NCBI GenBank assembly: GCA_036277115.1
Contig: DASUNM010000027.1
Span: forward strand, 310,001-374,000
Source of the DNA: Pyrinomonadaceae bacterium
GTDB lineage: Bacteria; Acidobacteriota; Blastocatellia; Pyrinomonadales; Pyrinomonadaceae
Length of the DNA stretch: 64,000 nt
Reading direction: 5' to 3'
Part shown: positions 35,751 to 45,233 of the stretch, piece by piece
Position numbering within the stretch: position 1 is the first letter of the stretch
How the letters are laid out: the number at the start of each line of letters is the position of its first letter
Made by a program: the position numbers and the translations under genes
The notes under the pieces: generated by a model
What the model saw: only the letters and a program-made list of their open reading frames with translations
Databases searched by the model: none
Told to the model about the DNA's origin: nothing

Positions 35751-37427
35751 ATGGCGACTGAATTCGTTAGACAACAACCTTTGGTAAGCGGTTTCGGCGG
35801 GTCGCGAGTCCTGGGCGTGCTCAGCTCCGCTTGGCGCAGACTGCTCAGCAGAAAGAAGTATTGGATTGCCGCGCTTGGCGGCGCCGCATTTGTCGCGGCG
35901 GCAGCCTTCTATTTTTGGGGTAATCAATCCAGCGCCGCGCAATATCTGTCGGCGCGCGTCGATCGCGGCAACCTGCGCAACACTGTTACGGCCACCGGCA
36001 CTCTTCAGGCCGTGACGACTGTGCAGGTCGGCAGCCAGGCGTCGGGGACCATCTCGTCGCTCACCGCTGATTACAACTCAGTGGTGAAGAAAGGACAGGT
36101 CATCGCGCAGCTCGATCCGTCCGTAGCCAGGGCTCAGGTCGATCAGGCGCGAGCGAATCTGCTACAGGCGCAGGCCAGTCTTCAGCAAGCGCGTGCTGCG
36201 GTAACGAATTCGCGCGCCGGCGTCAGCGACGCACAAGCGCGAGCCCAGGGCGCGCGATCCACTGTCCAAAATAATCAGGCGGGTGTGACGGCGGCGCAGG
36301 CGAACCTCGCGGTGCTGAAAGCACAACAGGACGACGCGCTCAGTTTTCTGCGACAACAACAGTCGCTAAACAGAAGCGGCGTGATTGCCCAACGTGAAGT
36401 AGATGTGGCGCAGACTGCCTATCAAACGGCGACCGCCAGATACGATCAGGGCGTCGCGCAATTGAACCAGGCGAAATTAAGCGAACAGGTGGCGGCTAGC
36501 TCAGGCGTCGCGCAATCACAGGCCCAGGTGCAGCAGTCGCAGGCAGGCGTTCAGCAGTCACAGGCGCAAGTACAGGCGGCCGAGGCGCAGGTGCAGCAGG
36601 CCGCAGCCGCGTTACAACTCGCACAGGTGAATCTCGCGCATACGACGATCACTTCGCCCATCGACGGCGTCGTGGTTTCGCGCGACGTGAATGTCGGCCA
36701 GACCGTAGCCGCGAGTTTATCGGCGCCGACCCTGTTCACGATCGCCAACGACCTGACGAAGATGCAGGTAATCGCCAACATTGATCAGGCCGACATTGGG
36801 CTGGTTGAAAATGCGAAGTCAGTGAAGTTCAGTGTCGATGCGTTTCCCGGAAAAGAGTTCGAAGGAAAGATCGAACAGATGCGGCTGAATCCACAGAACG
36901 TTCAGAACGTCGTTACCTATAACGTCGTGATCGGCGTAGACAATCCGGAACAGAAGCTGAAGCCGGGAATGACCTCGAACCTGACGTTCACCATTGATGA
37001 GCGCAACAACGTCCTGAAGGTCCCCAATGGAGCACTGCGCTTTACGCCGCAGGATGCAACCGGACAACGGAATGGTAACGGCAATGGGCAGGGCCGTCGC
37101 CAGTCAGGCGTCACGCGCGGCGACGCTTCGCAAGGCGGCGGCCGTGGCGATGTCCAGTTCGCACGGCCAACTGATCCCGTCCTCGCCGGCCAGACCCGAA
37201 TCGTCTGGGTGCTGGGCCAGGACGGCAAGCCGGATCGCCGTCGAATCAAAGTTGGTCTGACCGACGGCACGGCGACAGAAGTCGTTGAAGGCAATCTGAT
37301 CGAAGGCGAGATCGTTATCACCGGTCAGACGCAATCGAGCGCCGGCTCGAACACGAATCAAACGTCAGCACCAGGATTCGGCGGCGCGCCGAGAACCGGT
37401 GGCGGCGGGCGTGGCGGACGTAGGTAA
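35751..37427 (+). CDS. MacA/HlyD-type periplasmic adaptor of an ABC efflux system
   Basis: This 558-residue protein has a membrane anchor at about residues 37-57, a lipoyl half-motif (NTVTATGTLQAVTTVQVGSQ) and a very long Gln/Ala-rich coiled-coil hairpin of about 190 residues (QAQASLQQARAA onward). The second lipoyl half follows (HTTITSPIDGVVVSRDV), then the beta-barrel domain and a Gly/Arg-rich tail that ends GGGGRGGRR. This is a membrane fusion protein that would link the ABC transporter encoded by the next two genes to an outer-membrane channel. The coiled coil is longer than in E. coli MacA, and the tail is low-complexity. No TolC-like gene is present. Confidence 0.88.
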   Translation: MATEFVRQQPLVSGFGGSRVLGVLSSAWRRLLSRKKYWIAALGGAAFVAAAAFYFWGNQSSAAQYLSARVDRGNLRNTVTATGTLQAVTTVQVGSQASGTISSLTADYNSVVKKGQVIAQLDPSVARAQVDQARANLLQAQASLQQARAAVTNSRAGVSDAQARAQGARSTVQNNQAGVTAAQANLAVLKAQQDDALSFLRQQQSLNRSGVIAQREVDVAQTAYQTATARYDQGVAQLNQAKLSEQVAASSGVAQSQAQVQQSQAGVQQSQAQVQAAEAQVQQAAAALQLAQVNLAHTTITSPIDGVVVSRDVNVGQTVAASLSAPTLFTIANDLTKMQVIANIDQADIGLVENAKSVKFSVDAFPGKEFEGKIEQMRLNPQNVQNVVTYNVVIGVDNPEQKLKPGMTSNLTFTIDERNNVLKVPNGALRFTPQDATGQRNGNGNGQGRRQSGVTRGDASQGGGRGDVQFARPTDPVLAGQTRIVWVLGQDGKPDRRRIKVGLTDGTATEVVEGNLIEGEIVITGQTQSSAGSNTNQTSAPGFGGAPRTGGGGRGGRR

Positions 37428-37435
37428 CCAAGATC

Positions 37436-37536
37436 TTCGTGGCTTCTCTGTGCGACCTCTGTGTCTCTGTGGTGAATGCTCCTAAATTAGATCAACCACG
37501 GAGACCCGGAGGAACACAAAGGTTCACGGAGGAATC
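37436..37536. repeat. Inverted repeat with 'ctctgtgg' arms, second copy
   Basis: 'cttctctgtgcgacctctgt' on the left pairs imperfectly with 'cacggagacccggaggaac' on the right, in the gap between the MacA-like and ATPase genes. Compare 34239-34352. Confidence 0.55.
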
Positions 37537-37548
37537 GAGAAAAAGATC

Positions 37549-38373
37549 ATGCAAGCAGTTCAGGAAATCACAAAAGTTAATCCGGCGGTCATCGGCTCGA
37601 TCCAGATGTCCGAGGCGCGGCCGGTAATTCAACTTGAGCACATCCACAAAACTTACACGATGGGTGACGTTCAGGTGCACGCGTTGCGCGGAGCGTCCCT
37701 CACGATTCGGGAAGGCGAGTTCGTCGCGATCATGGGCGCGTCCGGCTCTGGTAAGTCAACCACAATGAACATCCTGGGCTGTCTGGATCGGCCGACGAAG
37801 GGGAGTTACATCCTTGACGGTCAGGACGTTTCACAAATGTCGAAGGACGAACGCGCTGACATCCGCTCGCGCAAGATCGGTTTCGTGTTCCAGGGCTTCA
37901 ATCTCCTGTCGCGCACCTCGGCTTTGGAAAACGTTGAACTGCCGATGCTCTACGCGGGTGTCAGCAGTGCGGAACGTCATCGCCGCGCCCTGGAGAGTTT
38001 GGCGGCTGTCGGTCTGGCTGGTCGTGAACAGAGTCATCCGAATCAACTATCGGGTGGTCAGCAACAACGCGTCGCGGTCGCGCGCGCGTTGGTTAACGAT
38101 CCGGCATTGATTCTGGCGGACGAGCCCACCGGTAACCTTGATTCGCGCACGTCAGTGGAAGTGATGGAAATATTTCAACGGCTGAACCGTGAACGCGGTA
38201 TCACGCTGGTGCTTGTCACGCACGAATCCGACATCGCGCAGTACGCCAAGCGCGTGGTCGTCTTTAAAGACGGCAAAATTCGCAAAGATTTTCAGGTCGA
38301 AGATCAGCGCGATGCCGCAGAAGAGTTGAAGAATCTGCCGGCCATTGAAGAGGACGAAGACGAAACTGAGTAA
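37549..38373 (+). CDS. MacB-type ABC transporter ATP-binding protein
   Basis: This 274-residue protein has the Walker [11 protein letters not shown] near residue 65, the Q-loop FVFQGFNLL, the signature [15 protein letters not shown] and the Walker [14 protein letters not shown]. It ends in an acidic tail (EEDEDETE). The motif spacing is that of the LolD/MacB/FtsE subgroup, which drives mechanotransmission rather than substrate transport through the membrane. It powers the MacB-type permease encoded six bases downstream. The first 20 residues precede the family's usual start (the later Met in IQMSEARPV is an alternative). Confidence 0.93.
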   Translation: MQAVQEITKVNPAVIGSIQMSEARPVIQLEHIHKTYTMGDVQVHALRGASLTIREGEFVAIMGASGSGKSTTMNILGCLDRPTKGSYILDGQDVSQMSKDERADIRSRKIGFVFQGFNLLSRTSALENVELPMLYAGVSSAERHRRALESLAAVGLAGREQSHPNQLSGGQQQRVAVARALVNDPALILADEPTGNLDSRTSVEVMEIFQRLNRERGITLVLVTHESDIAQYAKRVVVFKDGKIRKDFQVEDQRDAAEELKNLPAIEEDEDETE

Positions 38374-38379
38374 CTCATC

Positions 38380-39603
38380 ATGGATTTTCTAAACATCATT
38401 CGAGTGGCCTTTCGTGCTTTGCAGCGCAATAAAATGCGCGCGGCGCTGACGATGCTGGGCATCATCATCGGCGTGTCGGCCGTGGTGGCCATGGTCAGTA
38501 TCGGTCAGGGAGCGCAGGCCGCCGTGCAGGCGCAGATCGACAGCATCGGAACGAACCTGCTGTTTGTCAGCGCCGGCGCGCAGAACGTCGGCGGTGTGCG
38601 AAGCGGCACAGGCGACAGCGGCACAAACACTTTGACGGTCGAAGATCTCGAGGCCATCAAACGCGAAGTCCCGAGCGTCTCGATGGTGACTCCCACAGTC
38701 AATGCGCGCAGCCAGCTGGTCGTCGCCAACATGAACTGGAACACGTCGATTCAGGGGGTCAGCGAACAATACCCAGACGTTCGTAAGTGGCCGATTCAAA
38801 GTGGCGAATTCTTTTCAGATTCGGATGTGCGTACGGCAGGGCGAGTGCTGGTCATCGGCCAGACGATTGCCGACAACCTGTTCGCCGGCTCGGATCCTAT
38901 CGGGCAGACGATTCGCGTGCAAAACCTTCCGTTCCGAGTTATCGGAGTGATGGCGCGCAAGGGCCAGGACGCGCAGGGGCGCGATCAGGACGATGTCGCT
39001 TTCACGCCGTACACGACTGTGCAAAAGAAAATTCTTGGCAGCCCGCGTTTGCAGATTGCCTACGTGTCGGCCGTTTCACCGGATGCGACTTACACGGCGC
39101 AAGCGCAAATAACTGAGCTGTTACGACAGCGGCATAAGCTTGGGCCGAATGAGCCGGACGATTTTACCGTCCGCAACATGTCGGATATCGCGGAAGCGGC
39201 GAGTGAAACAAACAGCACGATGACGATGCTGCTGGCGTGTATTGCCGGAGTCTCGCTCCTGGTCGGCGGCATCGGAATAATGAACATCATGTTGGTCTCA
39301 GTAACTGAACGCACGCGCGAGATCGGCATTCGGATGGCGATTGGCGCGCGCTCGTCGGCTGTCCGCAGCCAGTTTCTGATTGAATCAGTCGTGCTTAGTG
39401 TGACCGGTGGATTGGTTGGGATTCTTCTGGGTGTCGCCCTGTCACTCGCGATACCCGCGATGCTGGGCTGGCCCACGCTGATTTCGACGATGGCAATCGT
39501 CGGTTCAGTCATCTTCTCAGGCGCGGTGGGAATCTTCTTCGGTTATTACCCGGCGCGCAAAGCCGCGGCCCTCGATCCGATCGAAGCACTTCGATATGAG
39601 TAG
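38380..39603 (+). CDS. MacB-type ABC transporter permease
   Basis: This 407-residue protein has the MacB_PCD/FtsX layout: an N-terminal helix after RALQRNKMRAALTMLGIIIG, then a large periplasmic domain (about 50-275). Three C-terminal helices follow (LACIAGVSLLVGGIGIMNIML and two more), ending ARKAAALDPIEALRYE, the family's cytoplasmic signature. The ATPase is a separate gene here, not fused as in E. coli MacB. With the adaptor upstream it makes a tripartite efflux or export system. The substrate may be an antibiotic, peptide or lipoprotein-like molecule and is not determined. Confidence 0.92.
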   Translation: MDFLNIIRVAFRALQRNKMRAALTMLGIIIGVSAVVAMVSIGQGAQAAVQAQIDSIGTNLLFVSAGAQNVGGVRSGTGDSGTNTLTVEDLEAIKREVPSVSMVTPTVNARSQLVVANMNWNTSIQGVSEQYPDVRKWPIQSGEFFSDSDVRTAGRVLVIGQTIADNLFAGSDPIGQTIRVQNLPFRVIGVMARKGQDAQGRDQDDVAFTPYTTVQKKILGSPRLQIAYVSAVSPDATYTAQAQITELLRQRHKLGPNEPDDFTVRNMSDIAEAASETNSTMTMLLACIAGVSLLVGGIGIMNIMLVSVTERTREIGIRMAIGARSSAVRSQFLIESVVLSVTGGLVGILLGVALSLAIPAMLGWPTLISTMAIVGSVIFSGAVGIFFGYYPARKAAALDPIEALRYE

Positions 39604-39676
39604 AGGTGACGCCGGTCATTGACCCGGCAAAATCCGGGCGTCAATCAAGCCCGGGCGCGCCAGCCCATTACCCTTG

Positions 39677-40987
39677 TCATGCTGTGTTGCTCGTCGCAGT
39701 TAGCGGTCGTTCCAACACCAATTCAATATTCATCTGATCCAGCACGTCGCTAATCGGATTCGCCAAGCCGTAGCCGTCGATTCGCTTTGGCTGATCTACA
39801 CCTGGTTCGACTTTCCGTGCCGGCGATTTGTCGATTTGATCCAATATAGCGTCCGACACACCCGCGAAGATCAAACCGACGGCATGCTGCCCCGAATCAA
39901 CCAACAATGAACCGCTGTCGCCTTTAGCAACGAACTTTGTAAATCTGGATTTGTCAGGTTCGATCAGAATCTGATCAGAGAAGCATGCCGCGCGGCCGGT
40001 GCGATCGTACTGAATCCAGATGTCCAGATAGATTGAAGCGACGCGTCCTTCAGAATAGCCCGTGGTCCGTCCAAACTTCCGCACGGCTTCGTCAATTTCG
40101 ATATCGTTAGTCGCCACGTAACCCTGGACCGCGCCAATTAACGGAATCACGGGATTGTGCCGCTCCGCGCCCCAAAGCCTGGCGATGGCGACATCAATGT
40201 GGTTCGACGCCTTCTGGTCGTCGAACGTCAGCCTGGAAAAGTCCACCAGTATCCCGATCGGTCGACTGCCCGTTGGTTCACCGGGGCTCGGCTGCATGAT
40301 CAGGTCGCTCTCATCGACTGTCGCTTTCTGCAGGTCGGCAAAGACATGCGAATTGCTCAGGAGGTAAATCTCTTTCCGGCGGCGAAACTTACTCTTGCGT
40401 GTACAAAAATAGCCGATGGTCCCACTCTGCCCTGCCAGGTTTGTATTGGCGCCGCTGATTCCGCCTACGATTATTTCCTGACGTCCCCGGATACCGTTTG
40501 GATACTGATCCGGCGTCGCAGAGGGACTTGCTCCGGCCTCTGACAAAAAAACCGCCGCCGGCATTTCGATCGGAACAAGCGGAACACCGCGAAAACTATT
40601 AGGTAGCGGCGCCGCTCCTGCGCCGGTCCATAACTCTTCATTCGCATCATTGAGAAATACCTGGATGCAGTATCTGTTATCGGGGAGCCTCCCGATTCCT
40701 ACGGCATGGATCGTCCGGGAAAAGCCAGGCCGCAGGTATTGCGAGCTTAATTCACGTTTGATCCGGGCGACTTGTTTCAGCCCATAGTCGGTGGGTCGTG
40801 GCCGCCGCCTCAAGCCTCTTGCGCGCATGTATCTGCTCACCAGAAACCAGGTCAGCCAGGCCACCGCCAATGCGACTACGATCCAGATCATCTCATCGGT
40901 GTAGTAGTAGGTGGTGGTTCCGCTGGCATCGGAAACCTTCCACATCTCATGTTTACCCAGCACAAGTAGAAACATGTTTAGGCTCAC
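39677..40987 (-). CDS. Membrane-anchored trypsin-like serine protease
   Basis: This 436-residue protein has one membrane helix at about 33-51 (MIWIVVALAVAWLTWFLV) and a soluble part with a chymotrypsin-like catalytic triad: His214 in LLSNSHVF, Asp265 in HIDVAIAR and Ser358 in KGDSGSLLV. The 'GDSGSLL' serine motif and 'GTIGYF' opening match divergent S1 proteases, such as the group that includes plant Nal1-like enzymes. The start is a GTG at 40987 that overlaps the stop of the upstream gene by four bases (GTGA), so the two are translationally coupled. The protease domain would face the cytoplasm if the positive-inside rule is followed (SRYMRARGLRRRPRP follows the helix). Confidence 0.75.
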   Translation of the reverse strand: MSLNMFLLVLGKHEMWKVSDASGTTTYYYTDEMIWIVVALAVAWLTWFLVSRYMRARGLRRRPRPTDYGLKQVARIKRELSSQYLRPGFSRTIHAVGIGRLPDNRYCIQVFLNDANEELWTGAGAAPLPNSFRGVPLVPIEMPAAVFLSEAGASPSATPDQYPNGIRGRQEIIVGGISGANTNLAGQSGTIGYFCTRKSKFRRRKEIYLLSNSHVFADLQKATVDESDLIMQPSPGEPTGSRPIGILVDFSRLTFDDQKASNHIDVAIARLWGAERHNPVIPLIGAVQGYVATNDIEIDEAVRKFGRTTGYSEGRVASIYLDIWIQYDRTGRAACFSDQILIEPDKSRFTKFVAKGDSGSLLVDSGQHAVGLIFAGVSDAILDQIDKSPARKVEPGVDQPKRIDGYGLANPISDVLDQMNIELVLERPLTATSNTA

Positions 40988-41835
40988 AGAAGATCAATGG
41001 TGGGCCAGTCTGAACCAATTGGGTGACAGAAATCATCCTGATTTATGGCGCCACCTTTTACTCTTTGGTCGCCGCCACCTTCGATGACCGGCGCCAGGTC
41101 AAATTGTTTACCGCTCGGGCTGGCGAGGTACCGGTAATAGTCAGGCATGTCGCTGTAAACGGCTTTGGCGCTGTAGTCCATGTTCTTGATGTCGATCCTA
41201 AACGGTAAACCCGCAACGCGTTTCAGCGTATGGCTTTCTTCCTGGTCGCCGATGCGAATGGTGAAGTTAACCTCGTCGCCTTCAATCTTGACGCCAATCG
41301 TTTCGGCGATATTGCCAAAGGCCTCGCGTTCAGTGACCGCGCCGCTGGGGTCCTTTTCCACCTTATCGAAGAAGAGGTTTTGATCGAGTTTGTGCGTGTA
41401 GAACAGGCCATTGCTGATATACAGTTTCGTCAGCGGATAACGTTGTGCGCCTGCCGGGCTGAGATCGGTTTCGCCGTGCAGGGAATTCATGTTTACGATC
41501 CAGCGGAAATCATTAAAGTCATCGGACTCAAGCCGGTTGAAATCTCCGTGCTGATAAATTTCATAGCCGGCAATCGCCGGATTGCCTGCCGCCTTGATTT
41601 CAATCTGCACGTCGTCTTTCGGAAGGTTCTGGTAGACAGCGATGTCCTCATAAGTGATGACGTCGCTATCCGTCCCTTCCTTAAAAACGGGTTGTTGAAT
41701 ACTGACGGTGAGGGTGTGTTTGTCGTCGCGAATAACGCCGATTTCACCCCTCTGGCGATCCTTGTTGAAGCAGATAATCCCCAGGCCGGTGAATCGCACT
41801 AACGCGGTAGCGGAACCTTCTTGTACAGACATCAT
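40984..41835 (-). CDS. Unknown protein co-translated with the membrane protease
   Basis: This 283-residue soluble protein has no signal peptide. Its N-terminal part (VRFTGLGIICFNKDRQRGEIG) and the rest are mixed beta and polar sequence. I recognise no domain. A good GGAG box precedes the two adjacent ATGs at 41835. Coupling to the protease by GTGA overlap makes it a likely partner, substrate or inhibitor. It is the first gene behind one of the six shared promoter motifs (41876-41901). Confidence 0.7.
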   Translation of the reverse strand: MMSVQEGSATALVRFTGLGIICFNKDRQRGEIGVIRDDKHTLTVSIQQPVFKEGTDSDVITYEDIAVYQNLPKDDVQIEIKAAGNPAIAGYEIYQHGDFNRLESDDFNDFRWIVNMNSLHGETDLSPAGAQRYPLTKLYISNGLFYTHKLDQNLFFDKVEKDPSGAVTEREAFGNIAETIGVKIEGDEVNFTIRIGDQEESHTLKRVAGLPFRIDIKNMDYSAKAVYSDMPDYYRYLASPSGKQFDLAPVIEGGGDQRVKGGAINQDDFCHPIGSDWPTIDLL

Positions 41836-41875
41836 GTTCTCCTATCTTTGAGTTGAAAAAAGCTTTCAGATTAGA

Positions 41876-41901
41876 GTGACGTTTGAGCCTCGAAACGTAA
41901 C
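41876..41901 (-). promoter_or_regulatory. Shared ECF-type promoter motif, copy 1
   Basis: On the minus strand, GTTACGTTTC (41901-41892) is followed after 11 bases by GTCAC (41880-41876). It lies 41 bases upstream of the start of the unknown/protease operon. Five further copies with 10-11 base spacing precede other minus-strand genes nearby. Confidence 0.65.
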
Positions 41902-41930
41902 CCCGTTAAATAAGAATCAAAAACTACGGA

Positions 41931-43019
41931 CTATCGGCAAAGCCAGGCACGTCCAATTCTCACGCAGGTAAAACTTTTTTCTCTGGACACGGATTTCATA
42001 GGTTTACCGTGCAAATAGACTCGCCATACATATCTGGCCCTCACAGAGGCGACGGTACATTGATTCAGGATGGTACGTTCGTACTCCACAGGCTCCTGTA
42101 GTTCGACCTCAGCGACCAAAGGAGGCTCTGAATATTGGGCGATGATCTTGGTTCGTTCGCCTTCAATTCTCCGCCGCCATGTACCGCGATATTGACTGAG
42201 AATCGTCTCCCTGGCGTGACTCCGATCAGCTTCTGAGCATTCTGAAGTCGGCGTTGGTTTCGGCGTCGGTGTCGGCGTCGGCGTCAGCTTGGGCGTCGGC
42301 GTTGGTTTCGGCGTCGGCGTTGGAGTCCACTTGGGCGTCGGAGTTGGCGTCGGCCTGGGCGGCGGTGTCGCGTCGGATTGGAAGAAGTCAGCAGTCGGTT
42401 CATTGCGCCGCAAACTGTCATAGGAGCGGCGGGGCGGGTTGAACCTCGACTGGTCTCTCGGAGCAATGGTGTAACTGCCGCCCGCCGGTAAATTGACAAA
42501 AGTGTAATAGCCGTTTCTATCCGTCGTCGCCGACTTAACGATTGAGCCTACGAGCGAAATTGTGATGCCGCCCCGAGGCCCCGCCAGCGACATCACTCGC
42601 CCGCTGATTATGTAAACGCTTGGCGATGGGGATGGCGACGGAGATGGCGACGGTGTCGGAGTTGGCGATGGCGACGGAGTCGGCGACGGTGTCGGGGTTG
42701 GTGATGGCGACGGAGATGGCGACGGGGTCGGAGATGGCGATGGTGTCGGTTTGGGCACCCATTCAACACGAGTCCAGCGGTTGAAGGCCGCCGCGCAAAC
42801 CGCGATCGTTGCCACCAACAGCGCACTGATCAAAACACGCCGCCATTTCAGTTTGCGCAGCTGTTTTCTCAGCCCATCATCTTTTTCTTTCAGCCTCCGG
42901 GCAGCCTCGCTCCAGTGATTGCTGTTCGGATCAATATCAACGAGTGGCATTCCGTCGGCCAGGCAGAAACCCGACGAATCGTCCGCGTAATAGGCTCCAC
43001 ATTTTGGACAGACACGCAT
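41931..43019 (-). CDS. Zinc-ribbon, membrane-anchored protein with SP/TP linkers and a carboxypeptidase-regulatory-like domain
   Basis: Counted from the ATG at 43019 (an ATG at 43034 is also in frame), the protein starts with a zinc-ribbon-like CPKCG with a later cysteine in GFCLADG. A membrane helix follows (RRVLISALLVATIAVCAAAF). Then comes a linker of about 40 residues of alternating Ser-Pro/Thr-Pro, a beta domain with ISGRVMSLAGPRGG that resembles a CarboxypepD_reg or SdrD-like fold, a second Thr-Pro/Lys-Pro linker and a C-terminal domain of about 100 residues with four cysteines. The ATG at 43019 begins one base after the CHAT gene's stop, so it is the last gene of that operon. Confidence 0.7.
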   Translation of the reverse strand: MRVCPKCGAYYADDSSGFCLADGMPLVDIDPNSNHWSEAARRLKEKDDGLRKQLRKLKWRRVLISALLVATIAVCAAAFNRWTRVEWVPKPTPSPSPTPSPSPSPSPTPTPSPTPSPSPTPTPSPSPSPSPSPSVYIISGRVMSLAGPRGGITISLVGSIVKSATTDRNGYYTFVNLPAGGSYTIAPRDQSRFNPPRRSYDSLRRNEPTADFFQSDATPPPRPTPTPTPKWTPTPTPKPTPTPKLTPTPTPTPKPTPTSECSEADRSHARETILSQYRGTWRRRIEGERTKIIAQYSEPPLVAEVELQEPVEYERTILNQCTVASVRARYVWRVYLHGKPMKSVSREKSFTCVRIGRAWLCR

Positions 43020-43020
43020 G

Positions 43021-45198
43021 TCAGTACTTCGCATGACCTCCGAATAGTGAAAATGCCGCCCAGTAAAAAGGCGCGGTTGTTTCAGAGCGTCTTAACACTT
43101 CGAGTTGCGCCTGCCGCAGACTTTCCGCCGACGTCATTCCGTCATGCTTGCGGCCACGGTGGAAAGCGATCATCAAGTCTCGCGTGGCTGCGGACTCGAC
43201 CTTCCACTGGCTCGCCACAACTACGGGCGCTCCCAAGGCGAGAAAAGTGCGCGCGATTCCAATCGCACCTTCACTTCGGTTGTGGCGTTCGTAGGCAGTC
43301 TCACACGCCGACAAAACCACCAGTTTGCCGCGTGGCAACTTCAGCGCGCCCAATTCACTCGATCGCAACTCAACATCGGCGAGCAGCAGCTTGGAGTTTG
43401 CCGGCGCCTGTGCATTCGCGACGAAGTGCCCGGCAAAGTGCGCTACTTCGACGTCAAGAATATTTGCGAGGAACTTCTGTTTCGTTCCTTCACGGCCCAG
43501 AAGTTGAATCGATCGCGGGTAGCTTCCGGAAATCGTCCTGGCTTCATCTTCTGCCGCGGGCAAATCCGGCAGGCCGGGATTCTCTTCGCGATCAAAGGTT
43601 GGGTTGCCAACGCTGAGCAAGCGTTCGTTCCTCACCGAAGATTTCCGGCGCGCGTTCTCAGAAGCGAGGACAAGAATCGATGCGCTCGGCGCATAGAACA
43701 AAACGTGTTCTTCCAACAGGTATTTGCCTTCGCGGGAAACCAGCGCCGCGAATGAAAGCTGGTGCAGGAATTTGTCTGCCACAAGGCAAATCTGTTTTTG
43801 CCGATCAAGGCCGGGCGGAATCAGAAGTTCGTAGAGTTCGCGACCGGCACGTTCGATTTCCGTCTTCGGCGCCCGGCCCAGGATCAGCGCCTGGTACTCA
43901 ACGACCTTCTGCTCGAGATCGGCCGTGGAGATCTGCCGCTCCTGAAAATCAAATTGCGTTCTTGAGACGGTCCAGATTGCCAGGCGCGCCGGCAGCACTG
44001 CGTATTTCACCAGCTGCACTTCTTCGGGAATGCGCTTTTGTATTTCGCCGAGGTCGAGCGGCTGGGCAACGGCGGCGAAACTGTTTTCGACTTCAGCGAT
44101 CGTTTTTGGCGAGGTAACGAAATGCAAAAGTGAGCGGGCTTTTGACGCTTCGGCGAATGCAAACGCGCGCCGGTGGTCGCCCGCTCGCAACGCGGCTTCG
44201 GTCGCCGCGTCAAAGATGTCCTGCTGATCCGCAAAAAACGCCTGGCGCGAGTCGTCTTCGCGAATATTCTGGCGGTACTCCTCGGTCAGCTTTCTTATAA
44301 TCTCTAGTTCATCGGCGAAGCGCTGCTCGTCACCTGTCTGCTGAAAACATTCGAGCCTTCCCTTGTGAATCCGATAGGCGTTCAGCGATATTTCCCGCGC
44401 GCGCCCGTACAGTTGCAGCCCCTGATCGTAATGGCCCAAAGCTTCCGCGCAGTTTCTTCCCTGCCGATTGATGTCGCCCAATAAACGATATATTTCAGCC
44501 TGGCTTTCCGCGGATTCAGGGCCGCGCTTCAGCGCGATTTGCAAAGATCGGTTTGCATGTTGCAGTGCACCATTCAGGTCGTTGCTCGCCAGCGATGCTT
44601 CGATCACGTGATCGAGGGAATCGTTTAGACGAACGTCATTCCACTGACTGGCTTCGGCAAAACTCAGCATCTCGCGGCTGACGCTGAGGGACGTTGCCGC
44701 AAGACCAAGGTTAAGAGTCAACTCTGCGAGCGTCCCGCGATCGCGCCAATACTGGGCGCTGCTGTTGTAATAGGCGCTCTGATCGGCAAAGCGTTTTCCG
44801 GAAAACAGCAGCGCCAGATCCAATTCACCGAGCTTCGCATAGTGCTTCGCCAACGCGTCGTCCGCATGCTGGATCTCGAAGGCATTCTGCGTAGCCTCAG
44901 CCACGCGCAATGCCGCTCGCAGGTTTCGCGCGGATTCCGAAAGCCGGCCTTGAGTGTAGTCATTCATCGCCAGCCAGTAGTAAGCGGGTGGCAGGAGCGC
45001 CTGAAAATTTTTGGCAGTAGAGTCTTTGACGATTGCGCTCAGCCGCGCGCTCGACTCATCAATTCGCCCCGCGTAGCGCAGGAATTGCGCCGCCCAATGC
45101 TCGGCAATGGCCGCGGCACATCGGTCGTCGAGCCGGACGAAACGATCTCGGCTCGCTTCATACAAAGCAATCGCGCCCGCCCGGTCCTTTGCAAACAA
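43021..45198 (-). CDS. TPR-CHAT (caspase-like) protein, C-terminal part of a split gene
   Basis: This 725-residue frame has helical TPR-type repeats over residues 1-400 and a CHAT domain from about 440 to the end. The catalytic His is probably His591 (HFAGHF), and the catalytic Cys is Cys632 in VVLSACETAYERH. CHAT proteins are cysteine proteases of the caspase/separase clan. The frame has no good start codon (TTG at 45198). Read upstream, it runs in phase to the nine-thymine run at about 45286-45294 and, with one base added there, joins the preceding 430-residue ORF into one protein of about 1,190 residues. Known bacterial TPR-CHAT proteins can cleave a partner that releases a sigma factor; here an ECF sigma gene lies upstream. 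Confidence 0.85.
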   Translation of the reverse strand: MFAKDRAGAIALYEASRDRFVRLDDRCAAAIAEHWAAQFLRYAGRIDESSARLSAIVKDSTAKNFQALLPPAYYWLAMNDYTQGRLSESARNLRAALRVAEATQNAFEIQHADDALAKHYAKLGELDLALLFSGKRFADQSAYYNSSAQYWRDRGTLAELTLNLGLAATSLSVSREMLSFAEASQWNDVRLNDSLDHVIEASLASNDLNGALQHANRSLQIALKRGPESAESQAEIYRLLGDINRQGRNCAEALGHYDQGLQLYGRAREISLNAYRIHKGRLECFQQTGDEQRFADELEIIRKLTEEYRQNIREDDSRQAFFADQQDIFDAATEAALRAGDHRRAFAFAEASKARSLLHFVTSPKTIAEVENSFAAVAQPLDLGEIQKRIPEEVQLVKYAVLPARLAIWTVSRTQFDFQERQISTADLEQKVVEYQALILGRAPKTEIERAGRELYELLIPPGLDRQKQICLVADKFLHQLSFAALVSREGKYLLEEHVLFYAPSASILVLASENARRKSSVRNERLLSVGNPTFDREENPGLPDLPAAEDEARTISGSYPRSIQLLGREGTKQKFLANILDVEVAHFAGHFVANAQAPANSKLLLADVELRSSELGALKLPRGKLVVLSACETAYERHNRSEGAIGIARTFLALGAPVVVASQWKVESAATRDLMIAFHRGRKHDGMTSAESLRQAQLEVLRRSETTAPFYWAAFSLFGGHAKY

Positions 45199-45233
45199 CT
45201 GCTCGGCATTTGCGAGATCTGCATACGCCTGAA

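Noticed and set aside
36120..36640. Tandem repeat array (caggcgcag-type) as a separate repeat element
   Set aside because: It is the Gln/Ala-rich coiled-coil hairpin of the MacA-like adaptor, a normal coding feature of the family.
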